Below are positions 9,598-17,924 of a stretch of 64,000 nt of DNA, in pieces (the first letter of the stretch is position 1; every line of letters begins with the position of its first letter). The stretch spans positions 186,001 through 250,000 of the forward strand of contig NZ_CP082322.1 in NCBI RefSeq assembly GCF_019884725.1. Direction: 5' to 3'. This DNA comes from Leucobacter tenebrionis (GTDB lineage: Bacteria > Actinomycetota > Actinomycetes > Actinomycetales > Microbacteriaceae). The notes beneath the pieces were generated by a model that worked only from the letters and a program-made list of their open reading frames with translations, was not told the origin of the DNA and made no database searches. The position numbers and the translations under genes are program-made.

Positions 9598-9702
9598 GGG
9601 CGGGATCGGATCCCGAGTCGATCCGGATCCCGAACCGGATCCCGATCCTGATCCTGATCAAGATCGGGATCCGATCTTGATCCTGATCCGGGCCGGATCC
9701 CG
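9598..9702. repeat. GATC-dense repeat with palindrome, convergent intergenic region
   Basis: Fourteen GATC tetranucleotides fall within about 100 bp, built from short variants of CGGATCC and TGATCC. A perfect 11-bp inverted repeat is embedded (9656-9666 with 9672-9682, 5-nt loop GGATC). It lies between two convergent genes, so it may serve as a bidirectional terminator. Confidence 0.6.
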
Positions 9703-9717
9703 CCCCGCGCGCCCCGG

Positions 9718-11223
9718 CTACACCCGATGCTGCCCCGTGCGCGTGCGGATCTCCTCCGCGACCGCGACCGCGTCGCCCTGGGGCGCGGTCGACTTGCGGT
9801 CAGGACGCGCGATGAAGAGGTAGAGCAGGCCGGTGGCGAGCACCACGACGAGCCCGATGTGCACGATGTAGTCGGACACGAACGAACCGCTGCTGCCCGG
9901 CACGGCGAGCAGCACCATCGCGAAGACCCCGTACGCGAGGGCGACGATGTTCACCACTGCTCCGAGGGCGCCGAGACTGAACGGGCCGGCCGGGCGCCAC
10001 CCCTTGAAGCGCTGCCGCAGCGCCGCCAGCACCACCATCTGGAACGCGAGATAGATCCCGAGGATGGCGAAGGAGGTCACGGCGACCAGGATGCCGTCGT
10101 TCAACCAGATCAGCACGCAGATGAGGGCGGGCACGGTGCACGCCACGATGAGCGCGTTGGCCGGGACGCGGCTGCCCTCGGTCACCTTCGACAGCCAGCG
10201 GTGACCCGGGATCATGCCGTCGCGCGCGAAGGAGAAGAGCAGGCGGCTCGCGGCGGCCTGCAGGCTCAACACGCAGGAGATGAAGGCGAGCACCGCGATC
10301 ACGAGGAAGATCTTGGCGCCGACGGTGCCGAGGCTGGCCTCGAGGATCGCCGGGATCGGGTCGCCCTCCTCCCCCGCGACGATCGCCTCGAGGTTCGGGG
10401 CCGCCAGCACGTACCCCGCGAAGGAGAACAGGGCCGAGACCGCGCCGACCACGATGGTCATCATCATGGCGCGCGGGATCCGACGCGCCGGATCCGACAC
10501 CTCCTCGGCTACGTCGCCGCAGGCCTCGAAGCCGTAGAAGAGGAAGAGCCCGGCGATCGCCGAGGCCAGGAAGACCGGGACGTACGAGCCGTCGCCCGCC
10601 GTGCCCATGGTGTCGAAGAAGACGCCGAAGCCGTGGTGGCGCTGGAAGATCAGCAGGTACAGGCCCACCCCGATCACGCCGATGAGCTCGGCGAACAGAC
10701 CCAGCCTGGCGATGCGCGCGAGCCACTTCGTGCCGGTGAAGTTGATGAGCAGCGCGAGCAGCAGCAGGCCGAGCGAGATGACGAGCGTGGAGTTGGCGGT
10801 CAGCTCGATGCCGAACAGGCTCGCCACGAAGCCCGCACCGAACTCGGCGACCGAGGTGATGGTGACGATCATCGCCCAGATGTACACCCACGCCGCCATC
10901 CAGGCGTAGCGCCTGCCCCAGAGGCGTCTCGCCCACGGATAGATGCCGCCGTGGATCGGGTACTGAGAGACGACCTCGCCGAACACCAGGGAGACGAGCA
11001 ACTGCCCGCAGGCGACGATGACGATCCACCAGATCGAGGGCGGTCCGCCCGTCGACAGCGCGACCGCGAAGAGCGAGTAGACGCCGACGAGCGGCGAGAG
11101 GTAGGTGAAGCCGAGGGCGAAGTTGGCCCACAGGCTCATCGAGCGATCGAACTCGCCCTCGTAGCCGAGCACGGAGAGGTGCTCATTGTCGGCGAGATGC
11201 TCCCGCGGGGTATTGGAACTCAC
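9718..11223 (-). CDS. APC superfamily amino acid permease
   Basis: This protein of about 501 aa has roughly 12 hydrophobic helices and belongs to the amino acid/choline branch of the APC superfamily. Typical segments are the first helix with ANFALGFTYLSPLVGVYSLF, the helix-6 region FYGFEACGDVAEEVSDPARRIPRA, and the helix-8 region with ISCVLSLQAAASRLLFSFARDGMIPGH. The substrate cannot be read from sequence; amino acids or amines are likely. The start is set at GTG 11223, 8 nt after AGGAAG. GTG 11265, also behind a GGAG, is a possible longer start adding 14 residues. The gene stands alone and diverges from valS. Confidence 0.88.
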   Translation of the reverse strand: MSSNTPREHLADNEHLSVLGYEGEFDRSMSLWANFALGFTYLSPLVGVYSLFAVALSTGGPPSIWWIVIVACGQLLVSLVFGEVVSQYPIHGGIYPWARRLWGRRYAWMAAWVYIWAMIVTITSVAEFGAGFVASLFGIELTANSTLVISLGLLLLALLINFTGTKWLARIARLGLFAELIGVIGVGLYLLIFQRHHGFGVFFDTMGTAGDGSYVPVFLASAIAGLFLFYGFEACGDVAEEVSDPARRIPRAMMMTIVVGAVSALFSFAGYVLAAPNLEAIVAGEEGDPIPAILEASLGTVGAKIFLVIAVLAFISCVLSLQAAASRLLFSFARDGMIPGHRWLSKVTEGSRVPANALIVACTVPALICVLIWLNDGILVAVTSFAILGIYLAFQMVVLAALRQRFKGWRPAGPFSLGALGAVVNIVALAYGVFAMVLLAVPGSSGSFVSDYIVHIGLVVVLATGLLYLFIARPDRKSTAPQGDAVAVAEEIRTRTGQHRV

Positions 11224-11430
11224 GATGGTCTCTTCCTTCCGAATCGACGCTGATTCACGCGGCACGGGGCCGCTCCATGCTCAGAGTAGACCCCCTTCGC
11301 GGCGGGTGTTGGTCCCGGCGCGCTCCGGCGCGTCGCGCTAGGATGGTCGGGATGACCATTCAGGCACCAGGGTCGCCCGTTCGGGCGGCGCACTGACACG
11401 GTGCCGCCTATATCGAAGACGGAGCCCTGC

Positions 11431-14034
11431 ATGAGCACGATCCCCGACAAGCCCAAACTCGAAGGCCTCGAAGCCAAGTGGGGTCAGGTATGGGAGGAGC
11501 AGGGAACGTACCGCTTCGACCGCGAGGGCGCCGAGCGGGCAGAGGTCTACAGCATCGACACTCCCCCGCCCACCGCGTCGGGATCGCTGCACGTCGGCCA
11601 CGTGTTCTCGTACACGCACACCGACGCCGTCGCCCGCTACCAGCGCATGCAGGGCAAGCGCGTCTTCTACCCGATGGGCTGGGACGACAACGGCCTGCCG
11701 ACCGAGCGCCGTGTGCAGAACTACTACGGCGTGCGCTGCGATCCCTCGCTCCCCTACGTCGAGGATTTCGTGCCCCCTCACGAGGGCGGTGACGGCAAGA
11801 GCATCAAGGCCGCGGATCAGCAGCCCGTCTCGCGCCGCAACTTCATCGAGCTGTGCGAGCGGCTCACCGTCGAGGACGAGAAGCAGTTCGAGGATCTGTG
11901 GCGCACGCTCGGCCTCTCGGTCGACTGGACGCAGACATACCGCACCATCGGGGACGAGTCGCTGCGCGCCTCGCAGCTCGCGTTCATCCGCAACGTGGAG
12001 CGCGGCGAGGCGTACCAGGCGCAGGCCCCCACGCTGTGGGACGTGACCTTCCGCACCGCGGTGGCGCAGGCCGAGCTCGAGGATCGTGAGCAGCCGAGCG
12101 CGTACCACACGCTCGCGTTCCACAAGTCCGACGGATCCGGCGACATCCTCATCGACACCACCCGCCCCGAGCTGCTGGCCGCCTGCGTCGCGCTCGTGGC
12201 GCACCCCGACGACGAGCGCTATCAGCCGCTCTTCGGCACGACCGTGCGCACCCCGCTGTTCGACGTCGAGGTGCCCGTCGTGGCCCACCACCTCGCCCAG
12301 CAGGGCAAGGGCACCGGCATCGCCATGATCTGCACCTTCGGCGACGTCACCGACGTCATCTGGTGGCGCGAGCTCGATCTGCCGAACCGTGCGATCCTCG
12401 GCTTCGACGGTCGTGTGATCTCCGAGGCCCCCGAGGCGATCCAGAGCGAGCGCGGTCGCGAGGCCTACGCGCAGATCGCGGGCAAGACAGTATTCAGCGC
12501 GAAGGCCGCGGTGGTCGAGGCGCTCACCGCCTCGGGCGAGCTGGTGGGCGAGATCCGCAAGATCAGCCACCCCGTGAAGTTCTTCGAGAAGGGCGACAAG
12601 CCGCTCGAGATCGTCTCCACCCGTCAGTGGTACATCAAGAACGGCGCGCGCGACGAGGATCTGCGCGAGCGCCTGCTCGCGCACGGCCGCGAGCTCGACT
12701 GGCACCCCGACTTCATGCGGGTGCGCTACGAGAACTGGGTCGAGGGCCTGTCGGGCGACTGGTTGATCTCGCGCCAGCGATTCTTCGGCGTGCCGATCCC
12801 CGTCTGGTATCCGCTCGACGCCGAGGGCAACCCGGTGTTCGATCAGCCGATCCTCCCGACGGAGGACCAGCTGCCCGTCGATCCCTCGAGCGACGCTCCC
12901 GCCGGGTACTCGGAGGAGCAGCGCGGCGTGCCCGGCGGTTTCCAGGGCGAGGTCGACGTGATGGACACCTGGGCGACCTCGTCGCTCACCCCGCAGCTGG
13001 CGGGCGGCTGGGAGCGGGATCCCGAGCTCTTCGACCTCGTCTACCCGTACAGCCTGCGCCCGCAGGGCCAGGACATCATCCGCACCTGGCTCTTCTCGAC
13101 GCTGCTGCGCTCCGAGCTCGAGGAGGGGCGGCTGCCGTGGCAGAACGCCGGCATCTCGGGCTGGATCCTCGATCCCGACCGCAAGAAGATGTCGAAGTCG
13201 AAGGGCAACGTGGTCACCCCCGCGGGCCTGCTCGAGCAGCACGGCTCCGATGCGGTGCGCTACTGGGCCGCCTCGGCGAAGCTCGGCACGGACGCGGCAT
13301 TCGATCCGCAGAACCCCACCCAGATCAAGATCGGCCGCCGCCTCGCCATCAAGCTGCTCAACGCCGCCAAGTTCACGCTCTCGTTCGACGCGTCCGGCGC
13401 CGACTCCGCCGACGGGGGCGCCGTGACCGAGGCGATCGACCGCTCGATGCTCGCCGGGCTCGCGGGGGTCATCGAGGGCGCCACCCGGGCCTTCGAAGCC
13501 TACGACCACGCACGCGCGCTCGAACTGACCGAGTCGTTCTTCTGGACGTTCTGCGACGACTACCTCGAGCTCGTGAAGGAGCGCGCCCACAACGGCGAGG
13601 GACAGGCGCAGGCCTCGGCGGTGACCGCCCTGCGCGCCGCGCTCTCGGTGTTCGTGCGCCTGCTCGCGCCGTTCCTGCCCTACGCCACGGAGGAGGTCTG
13701 GTCGTGGTTCGGCGAGGGCTCGGTGCACCGCGCGGCCTGGCCGATCGCGGACGAGGCCACCCTCCTCGCCGGAGATGACGCCGATGCGGGGCTGCTGAGC
13801 CTCGTGGGCGGTGCGCTCGTCGGCGTGCGCGGTGCGAAGACCGCCTCCAAGGCCTCGCAGCGCACCCCGGTGACGCTCGCCGTGGTGCAGGCGCCCGCCG
13901 ACGTTCGGGATCGTCTCGCCCTCGCGGCCGACGACCTGGCAGCGGTGGGACGCATCTCGGAGCTGCGGATCGAGGCCGCCGACGTCGATGCGGTGACGGT
14001 CTCCCAGATCGAGCTCGAGCAGGCCGAGGCCTGA
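11431..14034 (+). CDS. valS: Valyl-tRNA synthetase
   Basis: This 867-aa class Ia synthetase charges tRNA-Val. The HIGH motif is HVGH at residues 54-57 and KMSKS lies at 586-590. The editing domain lies between them, with DTTRPELLAACVALVAHPDD typical of ValS. The C-terminus is short and lacks the long coiled-coil arm found in many bacterial ValS enzymes, as is usual for this shorter actinobacterial form. ATG 11431 follows GGAG by 6 nt. The leader of about 165 nt has no T-box. A small gene begins 2 nt after the stop. Confidence 0.96.
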   Translation: MSTIPDKPKLEGLEAKWGQVWEEQGTYRFDREGAERAEVYSIDTPPPTASGSLHVGHVFSYTHTDAVARYQRMQGKRVFYPMGWDDNGLPTERRVQNYYGVRCDPSLPYVEDFVPPHEGGDGKSIKAADQQPVSRRNFIELCERLTVEDEKQFEDLWRTLGLSVDWTQTYRTIGDESLRASQLAFIRNVERGEAYQAQAPTLWDVTFRTAVAQAELEDREQPSAYHTLAFHKSDGSGDILIDTTRPELLAACVALVAHPDDERYQPLFGTTVRTPLFDVEVPVVAHHLAQQGKGTGIAMICTFGDVTDVIWWRELDLPNRAILGFDGRVISEAPEAIQSERGREAYAQIAGKTVFSAKAAVVEALTASGELVGEIRKISHPVKFFEKGDKPLEIVSTRQWYIKNGARDEDLRERLLAHGRELDWHPDFMRVRYENWVEGLSGDWLISRQRFFGVPIPVWYPLDAEGNPVFDQPILPTEDQLPVDPSSDAPAGYSEEQRGVPGGFQGEVDVMDTWATSSLTPQLAGGWERDPELFDLVYPYSLRPQGQDIIRTWLFSTLLRSELEEGRLPWQNAGISGWILDPDRKKMSKSKGNVVTPAGLLEQHGSDAVRYWAASAKLGTDAAFDPQNPTQIKIGRRLAIKLLNAAKFTLSFDASGADSADGGAVTEAIDRSMLAGLAGVIEGATRAFEAYDHARALELTESFFWTFCDDYLELVKERAHNGEGQAQASAVTALRAALSVFVRLLAPFLPYATEEVWSWFGEGSVHRAAWPIADEATLLAGDDADAGLLSLVGGALVGVRGAKTASKASQRTPVTLAVVQAPADVRDRLALAADDLAAVGRISELRIEAADVDAVTVSQIELEQAEA

Positions 14035-14036
14035 TC

Positions 14037-14324
14037 ATGCAGCTGGGGGCGCGCTGGCGGGTGGGCGATGCGCCCCACCGCGGTGTGCCCCCGCTGCTGC
14101 ACCCGGTGATCGCCGAGCAGGAAGAAGCGCACCCCGACGCGGGGTCGTGGACACTGACCTGGCTCGAGGGGCGGCCGCGGTGCGCGCTCGACGACCTCGT
14201 GATCGTGACGCTCGACACCGCGGGCGAGCCGCGGGTGCTTCCGGGATCCTCGGGTGCGGATCACGGAGCAGGGGCCCGCGGAACGCCCGACGGGATCGAC
14301 GACGATGACGACTGGCTGCTCTAG
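14037..14324 (+). CDS. Small hypothetical protein downstream of valS
   Basis: This 95-aa protein starts 2 nt after the valS stop and so is probably translated from the same mRNA. It has no membrane segment or known motif. The sequence holds a WRVGDAPHRGVPPLLHPVIAEQE-type N-terminus, a short strand-rich middle (WTLTWLEGRPRCALDDLVIVTL) and an acidic DDDDD tail. Codon use resembles its neighbours, so it is likely real. Function unknown. Confidence 0.65.
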   Translation: MQLGARWRVGDAPHRGVPPLLHPVIAEQEEAHPDAGSWTLTWLEGRPRCALDDLVIVTLDTAGEPRVLPGSSGADHGAGARGTPDGIDDDDDWLL

Positions 14325-14335
14325 AAGGTCTGGAA

Positions 14336-14433
14336 GCCTCGAATGAAGTCTCGGAAACGCTGGAGCCTCGGAGATGGTGAAGTCTCGGAGATACTGAAGT
14401 CTCGGAGTTGCTGAGAGCCTCGAAAACCCTGAA
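14336..14433. repeat. 17-bp tandem repeat array
   Basis: About six tandem units with the consensus GYCTCGGARAYRCTGAA lie at 14336-14347 (partial), 14348-14364, 14365-14381, 14382-14398, 14399-14416 and 14417-14433. The array ends 10 bp before the lipoprotein start codon and therefore makes up most of its leader. Unit sequences have drifted while the period is kept. Confidence 0.85.
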
Positions 14434-14443
14434 AGGCGAAGAC

Positions 14444-14977
14444 ATGGTCCCTCGCGAAACCCTGCACCTCCCCCGCCCGCGCGCCATCCTCTCCGTCGCG
14501 CTCGCGGCGCTGCTGACGGTGTCGCTCGCCTCGTGCGCGCCCGAGCCCGACGAGATCGCGGGGGCGAAGACGAAGGATCAGATCGCCGAGAGCGACGGTT
14601 CCGGGGATGCCGAGGATCGGGGCGAGCGCGCCGAGATCCCGGACGACGCGATCCAGAAGCACACGGAACTGCCCGACGGCTTCCCCTCAGAAGCCTTCCC
14701 GCTGCCGAAGGGAGCCGTGATCGATGACACGGGCGAGCGCGCGTCGGGCGAGTGGTTCGTCGTGCTCCGGGCGGAGGACGCTCAGGAGGCCGAGGCGCTG
14801 TGGAACGGGGTGATCACCGGCGGCGGCTTCGAGGCCTCCGATCAGGCGGGCGACCCGCAGCGCGACGCGTCGGCGACGCTGCGGGGGTCGGGGCTCGAGG
14901 TGTTCGCGCTGATGCTGCCGCAGGACGACGGGTCGGTGCTGCTCAGCTACGACCTCACGGCGCAGCCCGAGGGGTGA
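14444..14977 (+). CDS. Hypothetical lipoprotein
   Basis: This 177-aa protein has a lipoprotein signal: a basic start, a hydrophobic core AILSVALAALLTVSLAS and the lipobox LASC with the modified Cys near residue 31. The mature part begins with an acidic linker and has a small domain around ELPDGFPSEAFPLPKGAVIDD and SGEWFVVLRAED. No enzymatic motif is visible. ATG 14444 is preceded by AAAGG. Function unknown; it is placed between valS and the clp genes but has its own leader, a tandem repeat. Confidence 0.8.
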   Translation: MVPRETLHLPRPRAILSVALAALLTVSLASCAPEPDEIAGAKTKDQIAESDGSGDAEDRGERAEIPDDAIQKHTELPDGFPSEAFPLPKGAVIDDTGERASGEWFVVLRAEDAQEAEALWNGVITGGGFEASDQAGDPQRDASATLRGSGLEVFALMLPQDDGSVLLSYDLTAQPEG

Positions 14978-15055
14978 GCGGCGCAGAGTGAGTGCCCCAG
15001 TGTGAGTGCCCCAGCGTGATCGATGCGGTGGTGGCGGCCTAGGCGCGTGCCCAGG

Positions 15056-16327
15056 TCAGGCGCTTTCGCGGCCGCGACGCGACTGGAGCACACGCGGCGC
15101 GGTCTCGCCGAGCACCGACTCGCGGGTCACGATCACCTTGGTCACGTCGCCGTCGGAGGGGACTTCGAACATCACCGGGCCGAGAATGCTCTCGAGGATC
15201 GCGCGCAGCCCGCGCGCTCCCGTCTTGCGCTCGACGGCCTGCTGGGCGATCGCCTCCAGCGCCGCGTCTTCGAACTCGAGATCGACCCCGTCGATCTCGA
15301 ACATGCGCTGGTACTGCTTGACGAGCGCGTTGCGCGGTTCGACGAGGATCCGGGTGAGGGCTGAGACGTCGAGGGGATCGACCGTCGCGACCACGGGCAG
15401 GCGGCCGATGAATTCGGGGATCAGGCCGAACTTGTGCAGGTCCTCCGGCTGCACCTGCGCGAAGAGCTGATCGTCGTCTCGCTTGCTGGAGACCGGCGCG
15501 CCGAAGCCGATGCCGCCCTTGCCGAGACGCGATCCGACGATCTCCTCCAAGCCCGCGAATGCGCCGGCGACGATGAAGAGGATGTTGGTCGTGTCGAGCT
15601 GCAGGAACTCCTGATTGGGGTGCTTGCGCCCGCCCTGGGGCGGGATCGAGGCGACCGTGCCCTCGAGGATCTTGAGCAGGGCCTGCTGCACGCCCTCGCC
15701 CGACACGTCGCGGGTGATCGACGGGTTCTCGGCCTTGCGTGAGATCTTGTCGATCTCGTCGATGTAGATGATGCCGGTCTCGGCGCGCTGCACATCGAAG
15801 TCCGCGGCCTGCAGCAGCTTCAGCAGGATGTTCTCGACGTCTTCGCCGACGTAGCCGGCCTCGGTGAGCGCCGTCGCGTCGGCGACCGCGAAGGGCACGC
15901 CCAGCTGGCGTGCGAGCGACTGCGCGAGGTACGTCTTGCCGCAGCCGGTGGGGCCGATCAGCAGAATGTTCGACTTGGCGATCTCGACCTGCTCGGCGGC
16001 GGCGTCTGCACTCGTGAGCGTCGACGCGGCGCGCACTCGCTTGTAGTGGTTGTACACGGCGACCGCGAGGGACTGCTTCGCCCGCTCCTGGCCGATCACG
16101 TACTGGTCGAGGAAGTCGGCGATCTCGCGAGGCTTGTGCAGCGTGAAGTCGGAGGGCTCGGCGCTCTGGTGCTCCGCCATGCGCTCTTCGATGATCTCGT
16201 TGCAGAGGGCGACGCATTCATCGCAGATGTAGATCTGCGGCCCGGCGATGAGCTGCTGCACCTGCTTCTGCGACTTGCCGCAGAAGGAGCACTTGAGCAA
16301 CTCGCTGCTTTCGCCGATTCTCGCCAT
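15056..16327 (-). CDS. clpX: ClpX ATPase subunit of the Clp protease
   Basis: This 423-aa AAA+ unfoldase feeds substrates to ClpP. The N-terminal zinc-binding domain has Cys13, Cys16, Cys35 and Cys38. Walker A is GPTGCGKT (125-132) and Walker B is IIYIDEID. The IGF-type ClpP-docking loop is GIGFGAPV, and sensor and arginine motifs follow (EFIGRLPV). The start is ATG 16327, with AAGGAG 6 nt upstream; an upstream ATG lacks this. It follows clpP2 on the same strand across a hairpin. Confidence 0.97.
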   Translation of the reverse strand: MARIGESSELLKCSFCGKSQKQVQQLIAGPQIYICDECVALCNEIIEERMAEHQSAEPSDFTLHKPREIADFLDQYVIGQERAKQSLAVAVYNHYKRVRAASTLTSADAAAEQVEIAKSNILLIGPTGCGKTYLAQSLARQLGVPFAVADATALTEAGYVGEDVENILLKLLQAADFDVQRAETGIIYIDEIDKISRKAENPSITRDVSGEGVQQALLKILEGTVASIPPQGGRKHPNQEFLQLDTTNILFIVAGAFAGLEEIVGSRLGKGGIGFGAPVSSKRDDDQLFAQVQPEDLHKFGLIPEFIGRLPVVATVDPLDVSALTRILVEPRNALVKQYQRMFEIDGVDLEFEDAALEAIAQQAVERKTGARGLRAILESILGPVMFEVPSDGDVTKVIVTRESVLGETAPRVLQSRRGRESA

Positions 16328-16430
16328 GCGGGGCTCCTTCACACTCGAACGGAAACGAGACACTCAGAGACTATCCGGGACCACTGACATTCATGGACTG
16401 GCACGCCGTGATGGGGCCCGGGCGACGGAA

Positions 16431-16471
16431 TCCGCCGGAGGCAGGGGCACGGGGCGCCCGCCTCCGGCGGA
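16431..16471 (-). terminator. Hairpin between clpP2 and clpX
   Basis: A perfect 12-bp GC-rich stem (16431-16442 with 16460-16471, 17-nt loop) starts 7 nt after the clpP2 stop on the minus strand. It has no T-tract. It may terminate or attenuate the clpP1-clpP2 transcript, giving clpX its own or reduced expression. Confidence 0.6.
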
Positions 16472-16478
16472 TGAGGGA

Positions 16479-17117
16479 CTACTGGGAGATGACCGGCTGC
16501 GGATTCTTGCGGCTGGTCAGCACCTGGTCGACGAGGCCGTACTCGAAGGCCTCCTGTGCGCTGAGGATCTTGTCGCGATCGATGTCGCGGTTCACCTCTT
16601 CGATGCTGCGCTTCGAGTGCTTGGAGAGGGTCTCCTCGAGCCACTCGCGCATGCGCATGATCTCGCGGGCCTGGATCTCGATGTCCGAGGCCTGGCCGTG
16701 ACCCGCCTGGCCCGTGGACGGCTGGTGGATGAGCACGCGGGCGTTCGGCAGGGCCAGCCGCTTGCCGGGCGTACCGCCGGCGAGCAGCACGGCCGCGGCC
16801 GAAGCGGCCTGCCCGAGGCACACCGTCTGCACGTGGGGGCGGATGTACTGCATCGTGTCGTAGATGGCCGTCATCGCCGTGAAGGAACCGCCGGGCGAGT
16901 TGATGTACATGGTGATGTCGCGTTCGGGATCCTGGCTTTCGAGCACGAGCAGCTGTGCCATCACGTCGTCGGCCGATGCATCGTCGACCTGCACGCCGAG
17001 GAAGATGATGCGATCCTCGAAGAGCTTGGCGTAGGGGTCCTGGCGCTTGTAGCCGTAGGCGGTGCGCTCCTCGAAGGAGGGCAGCACGTACCGGGAGCTG
17101 GGCATGTCGATGTTCAT
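16479..17117 (-). CDS. clpP2: ATP-dependent Clp protease proteolytic subunit 2
   Basis: This 212-aa serine peptidase is the second ClpP of a heteromeric ClpP1P2 barrel typical of Actinobacteria. The catalytic triad is Ser106 (GQAAS), His131 (LIHQP) and Asp180, with the expected 25- and 49-residue spacings. The oligomerisation motif YINSPGGS is at about 71-78. A 27-nt gap separates it from clpP1, so the two form one operon. Confidence 0.96.
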   Translation of the reverse strand: MNIDMPSSRYVLPSFEERTAYGYKRQDPYAKLFEDRIIFLGVQVDDASADDVMAQLLVLESQDPERDITMYINSPGGSFTAMTAIYDTMQYIRPHVQTVCLGQAASAAAVLLAGGTPGKRLALPNARVLIHQPSTGQAGHGQASDIEIQAREIMRMREWLEETLSKHSKRSIEEVNRDIDRDKILSAQEAFEYGLVDQVLTSRKNPQPVISQ

Positions 17118-17144
17118 ATGCGCTTCGTTCTCTTTCTCTCGCGC

Positions 17145-17732
17145 CTACTTGTCCGTGCCGCCGCCGCCGACCACGTCGGAGGCCGAGTCGCGGATGTAGT
17201 CGACGAAGCCGTACTCGAGCGCCTCATCGGCGGTGAACCAGCGATCGCGATCGCCGTCCTCGTTGATCTGCTCGACGGTCTTGCCCGTCTGGGCCGCCGT
17301 GATCTCGGCGAGGCGGTTCTTCATCGAGGTGATGAGCTGGGCCTGGGTCTGGATGTCGCTCGCCGTGCCGCCGAAGCCGCCGTGGGGCTGGTGCAGCAGC
17401 ACGCGCGCGTTGGGCGTGATGTAGCGCTTGCCCTTGGTGCCGGCGGTCAGCAGGAACTGGCCCATCGAGGCGGCCATGCCGATGCCGACGGTGACGATGT
17501 CGTTGGGCACGAAGGACATCGTGTCGTAGATCGCCATGCCCGCCGTGATCGAGCCGCCCGGCGAGTTGATGTAGAGGTATATGTCGGCCTTCGGATCCTC
17601 CGCTGCGAGCAGCAGGATCTTCGCGCAGATCTCGTTCGCGTTCTCGTCGCGAACCTCGGACCCGAGCCAGATGATGCGATCCTTCAGCAGGCGATCGAAC
17701 ACCTGGTTCGGCGGTGGCGTCTGTTCTGCCAT
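17145..17732 (-). CDS. clpP1: ATP-dependent Clp protease proteolytic subunit 1
   Basis: This 195-aa serine peptidase is the first gene of the clpP1-clpP2 pair. The catalytic residues are Ser89 (GMAAS), His114 (LLHQPHGG) and Asp163, and YINSPGGS is present. ATG 17732 was chosen because GGAG lies 6 nt before it; an ATG four codons upstream lacks a ribosome binding site. The C-terminus ends in a glycine-rich VVGGGGTDK. An upstream CGCCCACGGCG at 17799-17809 fits the ClgR activator motif. Confidence 0.96.
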   Translation of the reverse strand: MAEQTPPPNQVFDRLLKDRIIWLGSEVRDENANEICAKILLLAAEDPKADIYLYINSPGGSITAGMAIYDTMSFVPNDIVTVGIGMAASMGQFLLTAGTKGKRYITPNARVLLHQPHGGFGGTASDIQTQAQLITSMKNRLAEITAAQTGKTVEQINEDGDRDRWFTADEALEYGFVDYIRDSASDVVGGGGTDK

Positions 17733-17798
17733 GCGGCGCTCCATTCGTTGTTGCTTGATTCGAGCGTATCGACTCGGTGGGCGCTGCGCCGCCGTGTT

Positions 17799-17809
17799 CG
17801 CCCACGGCG
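17799..17809. promoter_or_regulatory. Candidate ClgR-binding site of clpP1P2
   Basis: CGCCCACGGCG fits the core CGCYNANRGCG of the ClgR regulator motif known from Corynebacterium and relatives. It lies 67 bp upstream of the clpP1 start codon, just above where a promoter would sit. Only the core matches; the flanking W positions are not fully met. Confidence 0.45.
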
Positions 17810-17845
17810 TGGCCCGTGGCCCGCGGCGCATGGGTCCGCGGACAG

Positions 17846-17888
17846 CAGGATCCCCCTGCCCGCGTGGTGCGGGTGCAGGGGGATCCTG
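17846..17888 (-). terminator. Terminator of tig
   Basis: A long hairpin has an outer stem of about 13 bp (CAGGATCCCCCTG with CAGGGGGATCCTG) and an inner CCCGC/GCGGG stem. It lies 37 nt downstream of the tig stop codon on the minus strand. There is no T-tract. Confidence 0.75.
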
Positions 17889-17924
17889 GTGCGCGGGTGC
17901 TCCGCGGACGTCGAGGCGGCGCGA

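Noticed and set aside
11266..11430. T-box or other amino-acid riboswitch before valS
   Set aside because: No GGTGGNACCGCG core or specifier-like stem could be found in the leader.
14336..14433. CRISPR array
   Set aside because: The units are contiguous with no spacers and are too short and variable; there are no cas genes in the window.
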